Shown here one piece after another: positions 7,739 to 15,900 of a stretch of DNA of 19,689 nucleotides. Position numbers and translations under genes: made by a program. This stretch comes from Candidatus Kapaibacterium sp. (lineage in GTDB: Bacteria > Bacteroidota > Ignavibacteria > Kapaibacteriales > UBA2268): assembly GCA_938038165.1 (NCBI GenBank), contig CALHRB010000333.1:1-19689 (forward strand). The letters are read 5' to 3'. Within the stretch, counting starts at the first letter, position 1. Each line of letters opens with the position of its first letter. The notes under the pieces were generated by a model. It saw nothing but the letters and a program-made list of their open reading frames with translations, was not told the origin of the DNA and did no database searches.

Positions 7739-9415
7739 TTCCGTTCCACTTCCTTTGACTGCTCCCGGCAAATTAGCATCGGGCGGGGAAACTTTTTCAC
7801 GCCATTCGACTTTGTGGTAACCGGGTCTTTCCTGAATGACCCTTCTGAAGAATTCATCGCCATAACCTACACCCTTAGGGGTTCTGCCATGGTTTTCATT
7901 TACGTTATTAATATAACCATCGTTATATTTGAGAACGAGGTCTTGCCAAAGCTTTTGCCAGGTTTTGATTGTCTTGGAAACTTGATTATTAGAGTATTCA
8001 GTCAGGAATTCAATTCCAAGTTCAGGGTTTTTATTGAAAAGCTCGACTGCCGCCTTTTCAATAGCAGGTTGATAATCAAAAAATTTGTTTTCCAAAGAAC
8101 TTTGAACTTCTTGTATGTCTTTGATAATATATGAATATTTTGTATAAGCTAAATTGGCAACCAGATTGAAAATCCAGAATGCTGAATTGATGTCGAATTC
8201 AGCAATACTTGCAATACGGAATGTTTCAGGTGGTTTTGTAATAGAGCAGTAAAGTGGCATATATACATTTGAATAATTATCATCAACTCCGTACCAATGA
8301 ATACCACCAATTTGTCTTGGCAGCCAAGAACGCATCTGAGAAACGAAAGCAAAACCTGTTTGCTGAGTTGAGATTGGTCTATCCCATGCATATTGAGTTG
8401 TATCGCCTTCAATTTTCCAGGTTAGTCCCTTCCATCTAACGGGACAGCCGAATGGTCCTGCTTCGATGCCTTTGGTTTGGTCGAATTCAGTGCCTTCGAA
8501 ATGGTCTCTCATAAGCGAAATGACATCTTTTACGGAAAGTTTTTTATCGGGTTTAATAAAAAGCGGATATGGTTCCGCTCCTCTAACTGCTCTAAAATAA
8601 TCGGGTGACAAATTAAGCGAAGGTGCGGCTCTTCTGAAAATGCTCCAAATTCTACCTTCGCAAAACAATAATGAACCCGGGTCAGCCGGTGCATAAATAT
8701 CGGCAAATCTGAAAGGACCATCAGAATCCTTGTAATATCCTTTACTTTTTGCGAACTCAATAACATCCGGAGCATAAATGCAATTTTTGGGATCATTCAG
8801 AGGAAATTCTCTAATACGGGGGTGATTAGCATGAGCGGAAATATATCCATCGGGAACTCTCATTGCAACCCAAACAGCGCCGGTTCTGCCAGGTCCTTTA
8901 CCAATCATATCCATAACCCAAGCTTCGTTTGGGTCGGCTATCGAGAATGATTCACCGGAACTATAATATCCATATTCTTTTACCAGATCTGTCATCACCT
9001 TGATTGCTTCTCTTGCTGTTTTAGAACGTTGCAAGGCTATTTGCATCAAAGAGCCGTAATCAATCAAACCTAAAGTATCACGAAGTTCTGAACGCCCGCC
9101 AAAAGTTGTTTCGCCAATTGAAACCTGATATTCATTAATGAGGCCTACAACGAGATAGGTGCTGTCAACTTGCTTTATTTTACCGAGATATTTATGGGTA
9201 TCCCAATCATAAATATCGAGTGAATCCTCTGGATTATGTTTTTTTGATGGTGAGTAATAAAGCCTCTCCATAAAACCGCCGGCATCGGCGTTGTATGATA
9301 TCATTACTGAGCCATCAACCGATGCACCTTTGGAAACCAATATATTTGTGCAACTTTCTGATCTATAATTAATAAAAAATATAGTACCAATAATCAAAAG
9401 AAAATAAAATCTCAT
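7736..9415 (-). CDS. Secreted C69-family dipeptidase (Ntn-hydrolase)
   Basis: A 559-residue peptidase related to PepD and secernin-type dipeptidases. A hydrophobic N-terminal segment (FYFLLIIGTIFFINY) acts as a signal peptide. Cys22 in SCTNILVSKGASVDGS is the expected N-terminal nucleophile, exposed by cleavage just before it. Further family features are the NADAGG loop after the nucleophile, SFSIADPNEAWVMDMIGKGP in the middle with conserved W and D, ISAHANHPRI, and CPVRWKGL later. The length fits C69 members of 500-560 residues. The start ATG 9415 directly precedes the signal peptide. It is first in a run C69-M28-pyrE on the minus strand, with the M28 start ten bases after its stop. A divergent MFS transporter shares the promoter region. 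It likely hydrolyses dipeptides outside the cytoplasm; substrate preference cannot be read from the sequence. Confidence 0.88.
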   Translation of the reverse strand: MRFYFLLIIGTIFFINYRSESCTNILVSKGASVDGSVMISYNADAGGFMERLYYSPSKKHNPEDSLDIYDWDTHKYLGKIKQVDSTYLVVGLINEYQVSIGETTFGGRSELRDTLGLIDYGSLMQIALQRSKTAREAIKVMTDLVKEYGYYSSGESFSIADPNEAWVMDMIGKGPGRTGAVWVAMRVPDGYISAHANHPRIREFPLNDPKNCIYAPDVIEFAKSKGYYKDSDGPFRFADIYAPADPGSLLFCEGRIWSIFRRAAPSLNLSPDYFRAVRGAEPYPLFIKPDKKLSVKDVISLMRDHFEGTEFDQTKGIEAGPFGCPVRWKGLTWKIEGDTTQYAWDRPISTQQTGFAFVSQMRSWLPRQIGGIHWYGVDDNYSNVYMPLYCSITKPPETFRIASIAEFDINSAFWIFNLVANLAYTKYSYIIKDIQEVQSSLENKFFDYQPAIEKAAVELFNKNPELGIEFLTEYSNNQVSKTIKTWQKLWQDLVLKYNDGYINNVNENHGRTPKGVGYGDEFFRRVIQERPGYHKVEWREKVSPPDANLPGAVKGSGTE

Positions 9416-9440
9416 ATAAAATCCAAAAATTAATTTGACT

Positions 9441-9469
9441 TTGATTAATATATAAACAAGCTATATAAT
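9441..9469 (+). promoter_or_regulatory. Candidate promoter for the MFS transporter
   Basis: TTGATT (9441-9446), 17 bases, then TATAAT (9464-9469), a near-consensus housekeeping pattern. It implies a leader of about 90 bases before ATG 9567. An alternative is TAGATTTG at 9530-9537, which fits the Bacteroidetes -7 box TAnnTTTG and would give a leader of about 25 bases, but no TTTG lies at the right distance upstream. In such AT-rich DNA either could be chance. Confidence 0.35.
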
Positions 9470-9490
9470 AAAATTTTACGAGATAATCAA
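9462..9490 (-). promoter_or_regulatory. Candidate promoter for the C69-M28-pyrE run
   Basis: Read on the minus strand, TTGATT (9490-9485), 17 bases, then TATATA (9467-9462). Its -10 overlaps the -10 of the plus-strand candidate, so the two promoters face away from each other and share the melted region. The leader to ATG 9415 would be about 40 bases. Confidence 0.35.
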
Positions 9491-9566
9491 AAAACAATTT
9501 TGGTTATATTTCTTTAATGTTTTTTTGTTTAGATTTGATCTTTTTCAAATTAAAATAACAAAAATA

Positions 9567-10952
9567 ATGAGTGAAACAGTAAAAAAATTGCTAAATGATT
9601 CAAAAGCAGCCCGATGGGGCGCCCTTTTGGTTGTCTCTTTTACAATGTTTGCTGGATACTATTTAGCCGATGTTATGGCTCCACTGAAAGGTTTGCTCGA
9701 AAATCAACTAACCTGGAATAGTGCTGAATATGGTTTTTTTACGAGTGCTTATGGTTGGTTTAATGTTTTTCTTTTCTTCCTAATTATAGGGGGAATCATC
9801 CTTGATAAAATGGGGATCAGATTCACTGGTTTGGGTTCAGCAGCGGTTATGGTTCTTGGAACTGCAATAAAATATTGGGCGATAACCACTAATGCTTTAG
9901 ATGGAGAAATCATTCTTGGGGTAAAAGCTCAGGTGATGTTAGCTGCCTTGGGATATGCAGTCTTTGGCGTTGGTGTTGAAATTGCAGGCATTACTGTTGC
10001 AAAAATTATTGTAAAATGGTTCAAAGGAAAAGAATTGGCTCTTGCTATGGGATTACAATTGTCAATAGCAAGACTTGGAACTGCTGTCGCATTAGCCACA
10101 ACTCTTCCGATTGCACATGCTTTCAACGATTTGTCTATGCCTATTCTTATCTGTCTGATACTCCTATCAATTGGTTTCCTTGCTTTTTTTGTCTATACTT
10201 TTATGGATAAAAAGTTAGATAAATCAATTCAAGAAAACAAAATAACTTTGAATGAACCAACTGAAGAGGAATTCAAAATCAACGATATATGGTTTATTGT
10301 AAAAAATAAGGGGTGGTGGTATATTGCTTTATTGTGTGTTCTCTTCTACTCAGCTGTTTTTCCATTTCTTAAATATGCCACTGATTTAATGATTCATAAA
10401 TTTGGGGTTGAAGAAAATTTAGCCGGTTTAATTCCAAGCTTGTTACCATTTGGAACAATATTATTAACACCTATTTTTGGAAGCATTTACGACAGAATTG
10501 GCAAAGGTGCAACAATTATGATCATTGGTGCTTTATTGATATCGCTGGTTCACCTGATTTTTGCAATTCCGTTTTTCAATCACTGGATTTTAGCTATTAT
10601 TCTTATATTGCTTCTTGGCATTGGTTTTTCTCTTGTACCATCAGCAATGTGGCCTTCAGTACCGAAAATTATACCCGAGAAACAGTTGGGAACTGCTTAT
10701 GCTTTAATCTTCTGGGTGCAGAATTGGGGTCTCATGGGAGTTCCCTTGCTTATCGGCTGGGTCCTGAATGAATTCTGCATCATAGGAACTACAGTAGTTG
10801 ATGGAGTTACCATAACAAGCTATGATTATACACTCCCAATGATTATTTTCACTGTTTTTGGCTTTCTTGCTGTTTTATTAGCTTTTCTTCTAAAGATTGA
10901 GGACAGGAAAAAAGGCTATGGAGTTGAAATGCCAAACATAAAAAAATCATAA
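9567..10952 (+). CDS. MFS transporter, MFSD1-like, possibly a peptide carrier
   Basis: A 461-residue inner-membrane transporter with about 12 hydrophobic segments, divided by a charged central loop (KKLDKSIQENKITLNEPTEE, near residues 213-232). The loop after the second helix reads GGIILDKMGIR, the usual MFS G-x3-D-(R/K)-x-G-x-(R/K) signature; a second copy, GSIYDRIGKG, occurs in the C-terminal half. The stretch AMWPSVPKIIPEKQLGTAYA followed by VQNWGL resembles, from memory, the vertebrate lysosomal dipeptide carrier MFSD1 and its bacterial relatives. I chose ATG 9567; an in-frame TTG at 9525 would add 14 residues that the fold does not need. The gene is divergent from secreted C69 and M28 peptidases, which fits uptake of their products, but the substrate is inference. 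Sugar-phosphate or organic-anion transport are alternatives. Confidence 0.8.
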   Translation: MSETVKKLLNDSKAARWGALLVVSFTMFAGYYLADVMAPLKGLLENQLTWNSAEYGFFTSAYGWFNVFLFFLIIGGIILDKMGIRFTGLGSAAVMVLGTAIKYWAITTNALDGEIILGVKAQVMLAALGYAVFGVGVEIAGITVAKIIVKWFKGKELALAMGLQLSIARLGTAVALATTLPIAHAFNDLSMPILICLILLSIGFLAFFVYTFMDKKLDKSIQENKITLNEPTEEEFKINDIWFIVKNKGWWYIALLCVLFYSAVFPFLKYATDLMIHKFGVEENLAGLIPSLLPFGTILLTPIFGSIYDRIGKGATIMIIGALLISLVHLIFAIPFFNHWILAIILILLLGIGFSLVPSAMWPSVPKIIPEKQLGTAYALIFWVQNWGLMGVPLLIGWVLNEFCIIGTTVVDGVTITSYDYTLPMIIFTVFGFLAVLLAFLLKIEDRKKGYGVEMPNIKKS

Positions 10953-10965
10953 TATTAAGGAAATG

Positions 10966-11069
10966 ATGTTATGGCTTAAAAAGCATGGAATAGTACCTTT
11001 TACTTTAGTTTAATCCTTTTACTATGTTGCGAGTCAAATAACCCAAGAGGCTGTTATTTCAGATTTTAA
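10966..11069 (+). pseudogene. Possible small lipoprotein-like reading frame broken by a one-base frameshift
   Basis: Ten or so bases after the MFS stop, AAGG (10957-10960) precedes ATG 10966. The frame codes MLWLKKHGIVPFTLV and stops at TAA 11011-11013. In the -1 frame it continues at once with LILLLCCESNNPRGC and stops at 11067-11069. Joined, the 34 or so residues give a basic start, a hydrophobic stretch and a lipobox-like LLLCC. A single extra T near 11009-11011 would restore it. It may be a decayed gene, a sequencing slip or chance; I recognise no family. The rest of the gap to 11114 shows nothing else. Confidence 0.22.
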
Positions 11070-11114
11070 CTGTTATATTATGATTTCTTGCGATAGATAT
11101 CATCACAGTCTATA

Positions 11115-11795
11115 TTATGTTGGAGACTTCTTTCCCTCAAAAAAGGCTTCTCCATAATTATCTTCAAGAATTTTTTTATTTATTGTTATCAGGCAATTTT
11201 CAATGGAGTTCTGAATTTTTTGAGATGAATCCACTTTTTCATTTTTTGTTGAGATTAGCTTTCCAAAATTAAAGAACACAAGAGGTAATCTTTCTTTGAG
11301 GAATTCAATTTTGATTCCCAAAGGCAATAAAGATAAGTTACCATCATATTTGCTAATTACTTTTAATATTCCTGGTTGAATGTTTATTGGTCTGTAGAAG
11401 TTAGGGAGTAGTTCGCCCTGAGGGTAATAGTTCAAAAGGACTTTATCTTTGCTTTTAAGTATCTCATTAATATAAGTGAATGTTTCAATTATACTTTTCG
11501 GGTTTGTCTGATTGATGGAAAATGCTCCGAGTTTAGAAAAAAAATTGTATTTTTCTAACCTTGACTCAAGCATCATTATATAAAACTTCCTTTCAAAATA
11601 AATCTTATTTAAATACCATACAAAAAAACCATCCCACCAGCTTGAATGATTTGGCAGGACTATCACTTGTTGGTTATCTTGTATTTCAGGAATTTCTCCG
11701 ATAAGATTTAGACTTGAGAAAGATTTTCTGAACAGTCGAGTGATATACATTTCAAAAATGAACTCAGCCCATTTTTTATGATTTGCTTTAATCAT
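11115..11795 (-). CDS. Lysophospholipid acyltransferase-like protein (PlsC family)
   Basis: A 226-residue acyltransferase of the glycerolipid (LPLAT) superfamily. The catalytic H-x4-D motif is in VLPNHSSWWDGFF (His50, Asp55). Block II lies around GAFSINQTNP (90-99). The block III equivalent is YYPQGEL (123-129), where the usual FPEG is replaced by YPQG. LLPLGIKIEF forms the last conserved strand. The N terminus (KANHKKWAEFIFEMYITRLF) is amphipathic rather than a clear membrane helix, so membrane binding would be peripheral. Acyl acceptor unknown: 1-acylglycerol-3-phosphate is typical, but this divergent subgroup may act on other lipids or on carotenoid glycosides. It is convergent with the MFS gene and divergent from the Cys-rich gene. 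The ATG at 11795 is the only good start. Confidence 0.78.
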   Translation of the reverse strand: MIKANHKKWAEFIFEMYITRLFRKSFSSLNLIGEIPEIQDNQQVIVLPNHSSWWDGFFVWYLNKIYFERKFYIMMLESRLEKYNFFSKLGAFSINQTNPKSIIETFTYINEILKSKDKVLLNYYPQGELLPNFYRPINIQPGILKVISKYDGNLSLLPLGIKIEFLKERLPLVFFNFGKLISTKNEKVDSSQKIQNSIENCLITINKKILEDNYGEAFFEGKKSPT

Positions 11796-11816
11796 TTGTC
11801 ATATTGAGTTTGTTAA

Positions 11817-11832
11817 CACTACTAAAATAGTG
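11817..11832. repeat. Short inverted repeat between plsC-like and Cys-rich genes
   Basis: CACTA (11817-11821) and TAGTG (11828-11832) form a perfect 5-base dyad around six bases. It lies 21 bases upstream of the acyltransferase start and could be an operator or a leader hairpin. Five-base dyads are also common by chance. Confidence 0.25.
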
Positions 11833-11875
11833 GATATTTAATAATATAAAAAAATATTAGGTTATATTTAAAATA

Positions 11876-11888
11876 TTTTTTATATTGC
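11876..11888 (+). promoter_or_regulatory. Shared upstream element, copy 1
   Basis: The 13-mer TTTTTTATATTGC lies 30 bases before ATG 11919. An identical 13-mer stands 37 bases before ATG 12251. The position suits a -10/-7 promoter box (TATATTGC against TAnnTTTG), with a weak match. No clear -33 TTTG is present. Confidence 0.3.
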
Positions 11889-11918
11889 AACACTTTTATT
11901 TTAATTATGGAGTAATTT

Positions 11919-12119
11919 ATGGCTAATGGTAATTGTAAATGTAGAACAGGTGCTGAAAGCACAAGCGAAGTTTTAAGCGAAAAAACTTGTGGATGTAGCA
12001 GTAATGGTTCAAAAAACCTTTATGCTGCTGATAGTTTCAGCCTCTACAATGAAAGCAGCTCCGAAAATATCTCAACAGCTTCCAGCTGTGGCTGTGGGGG
12101 TACCGGTTGCTGCAACTAA
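11919..12119 (+). CDS. Small Cys-rich protein, unknown, possibly metal-binding
   Basis: Sixty-six residues with eight cysteines at 6, 8, 24, 26, 57, 59, 64 and 65, that is three CxC pairs and a final CC. The C terminus is SCGCGGTGCCN. Serine is very abundant, there is no signal peptide, and only a few hydrophobic residues occur, so a folded core would have to be organised by metal or disulfides. GGAG before ATG 11919 is a good ribosome-binding site, and a strong hairpin terminator follows at 12151-12174, both supporting a real single-gene transcript. Metallothionein-like binding of soft metals is one reading. A modified-peptide precursor is another, but no maturation enzyme is encoded nearby. 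I recognise no named family. Confidence 0.68.
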   Translation: MANGNCKCRTGAESTSEVLSEKTCGCSSNGSKNLYAADSFSLYNESSSENISTASSCGCGGTGCCN

Positions 12120-12150
12120 CCGTAGAATAATTTTTATTTTTTTCATTTAT

Positions 12151-12174
12151 AAGCCGGTTTATCCGGCTTTTTTT
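12151..12174 (+). terminator. Intrinsic terminator after the Cys-rich gene
   Basis: AAGCCGG (12151-12157), loop TTTAT, CCGGCTT (12163-12169), then a run of T. It lies 32 bases after the stop of the Cys-rich gene and separates it from the outer-membrane gene. Confidence 0.85.
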
Positions 12175-12200
12175 CAACAAATGAATTTTTCTTAATATTT

Positions 12201-12213
12201 TTTTTTATATTGC
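12201..12213 (+). promoter_or_regulatory. Shared upstream element, copy 2
   Basis: Second copy of the 13-mer TTTTTTATATTGC, 37 bases before ATG 12251 and downstream of the previous gene's terminator, so the outer-membrane gene probably has its own promoter here. Confidence 0.3.
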
Positions 12214-12250
12214 TATCTTAAATTTTAGATTTTATATTTTAGGAGATTTT

Positions 12251-12763
12251 ATGAAGCTAAAAGTATTTCTCGCATCAATTATCCTTTTTCTTAGTTTGGC
12301 TTTCTCAAATCAAAGCAATGCAAAAGAAATCTATTCGAACGCAATATCAGCAAATCCTTTGGGTCTCGCATTCGGCATTTTGAACGCTACGTATGAAACT
12401 CTATTATCACCACAAAATTCCCTGACAATCAGCGGTTACTACTATAGTTGGGCAGTAGATTGGGCTGCTTACGGTCTCGGTGGTTCTTATCGCTGGTATA
12501 TTGTTAAAGAACAAAGTAAAAGAATCATCGAAGGGTTCAGCTTTGGTCCAATGGCATCCTTTTCATTCTGGAGCTGGAGAGGCATTGGAACAGCTGATGG
12601 TGGAGCAACGTTGTCAATTGGTATCGAAGGTGCTTATAAATGGGTTTTTGGTGGTTTCGTTGTTGAACCGATTCTCACTATCAGCTTCCCGGTTTCCAGG
12701 TTTTCAGGAGCCCCATCTTATCAATCTTACGGTTTAGGTGTTAATCTTGGATATGCCTGGTAA
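12251..12763 (+). CDS. Small outer-membrane beta-barrel protein (DUF3575-like)
   Basis: A 170-residue exported protein. Residues 1-25 form a typical signal peptide ending in SNAKE (KVFLASIILFLSLAF core). The mature part is alternating, aromatic-rich and glycine-rich, as in an eight-strand outer-membrane barrel: ISGYYYSWAVDWAAYGLGG, YRWYIV, FSFGPMASFSFWSW, GIEGAYKWVFGG and a final YGLGVNLGYAW ending on an aromatic residue, as BamA-recognised barrels often do. The opening AISANPLGLAFGILNATYE resembles DUF3575 proteins. AGGAG six bases before ATG 12251 is a strong ribosome-binding site. It has its own upstream element and a terminator, so it is probably transcribed alone. Function unknown; a structural or small-porin role is likely. 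Confidence 0.75.
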   Translation: MKLKVFLASIILFLSLAFSNQSNAKEIYSNAISANPLGLAFGILNATYETLLSPQNSLTISGYYYSWAVDWAAYGLGGSYRWYIVKEQSKRIIEGFSFGPMASFSFWSWRGIGTADGGATLSIGIEGAYKWVFGGFVVEPILTISFPVSRFSGAPSYQSYGLGVNLGYAW

Positions 12764-12836
12764 AAATTTTGTTCTTTTTTAAAAAGTTATATTATATAAT
12801 TTTACTTTTTTCAAATAAATAACCTCCTGACACTCC

Positions 12837-12872
12837 AAAAAAGAGAAGAGTTACAACTCTTCTCTTTTTTTT
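12837..12872. terminator. Bidirectional intrinsic terminator
   Basis: A near-perfect palindrome: AAAAAAGAGAAGAGTT (12837-12852) pairs with AACTCTTCTCTTTTTT (12855-12870), and T continues to 12872. An A run on one side and a T run on the other let it end both the plus-strand outer-membrane gene and the minus-strand CotH gene that converges on it. Confidence 0.9.
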
Positions 12873-12905
12873 ATCATTTCAAATATTGCTTTTAAAGGAT
12901 TGAGA

Positions 12906-15900
12906 TTAAATTTTGATAAAGGAGGCTCGAAAATCTGAATATTGAATGAAATATAAACCTTGTGCTAACTTTGAAACATTAACCTGATGATTGTTTGAAA
13001 GTATCAGCATTTCCGAAAAGACACACTCTCCTAAGCTGTTATATATTTTTAAATAGTTTTCTTTTTCAAAAAGTTTGTTAGCTAATTCTTCAACTTCGAT
13101 AGAAATTGATATGAAATCATTAGCAGGGTTTGGATAAACGTGGAAGAAATTATTTGTTAAGCGGAAGTATTTCTCAACTGATGAAAAGGTTGAATTTGCT
13201 TTGCCGGGAGTTCCGAGAAAAATGCTTGCAATCCGCCAATTTTCGCCCCGGTTGTTATCCAAAACTGGATTTGTGAGTTCAATGCTGTAACCGGTACCTT
13301 CTGCCCCGAGAGGCCAGGGTAAGGAATTTTTAAATGCTACGGAATCAATTAATTCACCAAAAGAATCAAAAATTCTGATTTGGTCTTTAGTCCCTATGCC
13401 AAATGTGAATCCACCAACAAGGTTGCTAACATCGTAGTAGAATTTTTTGAATTCGGTAGGATTTTCAGAAACTACCAAATATCCTCGTGGGGGAATGATA
13501 GTATTAGCAGGAAAAGTGTAGATATGAGAATCATTGTCATCTTTGAAAATATATCCCTCTAAATTAAGTTCTTTATTATTTGGATTGTAAAGTTCGAACC
13601 AGTCACGACAGTCTTTATCGTTAGATGGCTTGTACATAATTTCGTTAACAACAATAGCTTGTAACTCATCATGGGTTTTGAAAATAGCCATAAGTTCAGT
13701 GGAATCCTCCAGAATCAACTTAATATTACTCTGGTTGGGAATATCCTTCTTAGACCAACCGACAAACTCGTAATTATTAGAATTATCTATCTTGATGTCA
13801 ACAGGGATATCCTTGAAGTAAATACCTTCAAACGGTTCGTTCAAATCCAATAGTAGTGAATTAACCCTAATTTTTAAATTTTTGATATTACTGCTTAATT
13901 TCAATTTGGCAGTCCCTGATAGTTTAAATTGTTCAACAAAATGTTGTCTGAGTATTTCGGGTCGTCTCTCGGCAAAATCCAGCATCGCCAGGTGGCTTTC
14001 ATCTCTGAACTCCATACAATCGGGATGTTTAGCTCTTTGTCTTTGAATTTCACGATTATATAGGTTATGAATACTATCTATCAACTGCTTAACAGGGTGG
14101 CTCAAAAAGGTTGTGTTGAGTAAATCGGCTGTTCGATTAAGAAATTTTACCTTGAAATCCGGGTTTTCTAAAACTTTGGAAACAATTTTCGAAAAAAGCC
14201 AGCCTGCAGAATCTTTATTAGCAAAAAATCTAAAAACGCAGTCGTTCTCGGGATGAGTTACATAAGCATCAAGACCGAATGACCAGTCGAAATCATTACA
14301 TATAAACCTCCAGCATTCATCGTACTGCCCAGAATTCCAGGCAATTATGTTATTAAAGGGCCAATCATAATTTGATGTGTACAAGGATAGAATGGTGTAA
14401 TCGAATAAATTGTTTAAATCCAATTTTCTTTTTATTTCTTTGATTACTGTGCTGTCCTCTATATTCGATTTAAATAAATAATTCAAGAATTTAAAAAGTG
14501 AACTGACCGAGCCAGACGTTACTTCGTTAAAATTGCGTATGATATTAACAGAATCTTCAGGAGTATTATATTTAGAAGCAAGGAAGCTTTCGTTTATATG
14601 TTCTCTTAAATTATATAGCCCAAAAAATTCCCCATTAATGAAGGACAACAGAGGCTGAAACCTGGCAGAGATTTGGGATGGAATTTTTTTTGCTAGTTCA
14701 GCAACAAAAACATCTCTCGAAAATGAGTGCGTCCAATCGCCACTTGAGTTTCTTAACCTTAAAGTTTCATAATTTTTTTGTGATCCTTCGCCAAAAAATT
14801 TATAGTTAATATTTTTACTTCCCAAGAAATCTCTGGTGTCAAGTCTGAGAGAAGGTTGAGACCAACCTCTTGCAATTCCGTGCCCAAAGAGCCGCATCTC
14901 CATTTGTGAGCTGTATACCAAATTCTTATTGTTATCAATAAATTCAAAGTTGACTGATTCTCTTATATCTTCAAATCTTTTGTCGAACATCCCGGTGCTA
15001 TCATCGTTAGTTAGATGTTGATAATGACAGGCAATAGAAGCTACAGGCAGGGAAGATGACTCGTTGATAAAAAAAGTTTTAGTTGTTATTTCGCTTGGCA
15101 GAAATTTGTCCTTGATTGCTATTGACCGAAGAACAGTGTTTTTGTTAAATTCAAATTCCTCATACTGATATAGTTCTGAATTTTGGGTTGGTATTGAACC
15201 ATCAAGAGTATAATAAATTTTTTGAGACGAATCTGATTTTATTATTTTAACTTTTAAGGGACTGCTAAACCAGCTTTCGGAAACTGAAAAAGACGGTGCT
15301 TTTGTTATTCCGTAAAAAAAACCCGCAACTTGATTTGATTTTGAAGGAGTTCCTTTCTTAAAGTAGTAGATAGAGTCCGTTCCATCCGGGCGTCTTCCAA
15401 TGGAAACATCAGGGGTAATTTTGGGAAATTCAAATGTATCAATCAATACTCCCTCGGGATTCCAGAGATATAAAGTTTCGCCATCTTCAGATAATTTAAA
15501 ATTAGTATGGATTTCCTGCGATAAGTATCTTCTACCGGGAAGTTCGGTGTTTTTTTCAAAACTTTGAAGTTTTTTAAAGTCATACTGTTGCCTATTGACT
15601 TTTAAATTTCTAAATGAAAAACGAACAAGTCTGTTTTTGTCTGAACTTGCAGTGGCAATGCCAATAAATACATTTTTTGCAGGGAAATATTTTTTACTAC
15701 TTTGAAGAATAAATCTTTCTTTGTCTTCGCAGAAAGTATAGATAGTGTCAAGAATGCGTTGCATTCTTAGATATCCTGTGCGATTTGGATTATTAAATTG
15801 TTGATATTCAATTTTTGGAGTTACAAAAAAAGAATCTCGATAGCAAAACCTATATACATTTGAATAATTAAGATTTTGATAGTAAAGTGCAACGAAAGGA

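Noticed and set aside
7726..7863. N-terminal extension of the M28 peptidase up to 7863
   Set aside because: The extra 46 residues lie within the C69 coding region, would put the signal peptide internally, and ignore the well placed AGAGG before GTG 7725.
9525..9566. TTG 9525 start for the MFS gene
   Set aside because: It adds 14 residues before the normal cytoplasmic N terminus; ATG 9567 is sufficient, although no strong Shine-Dalgarno precedes either.
11919..12119. Cys-rich protein as a methanobactin or other known modified-peptide precursor
   Set aside because: No maturation, cyclisation or export enzyme in the window and no match to known core motifs; kept as an unknown, possibly metal-binding protein.
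11989..12195. Second frame overlapping the Cys-rich gene
   Set aside because: No ribosome-binding site, and it runs through the terminator at 12151-12174; a shadow of the real frame.
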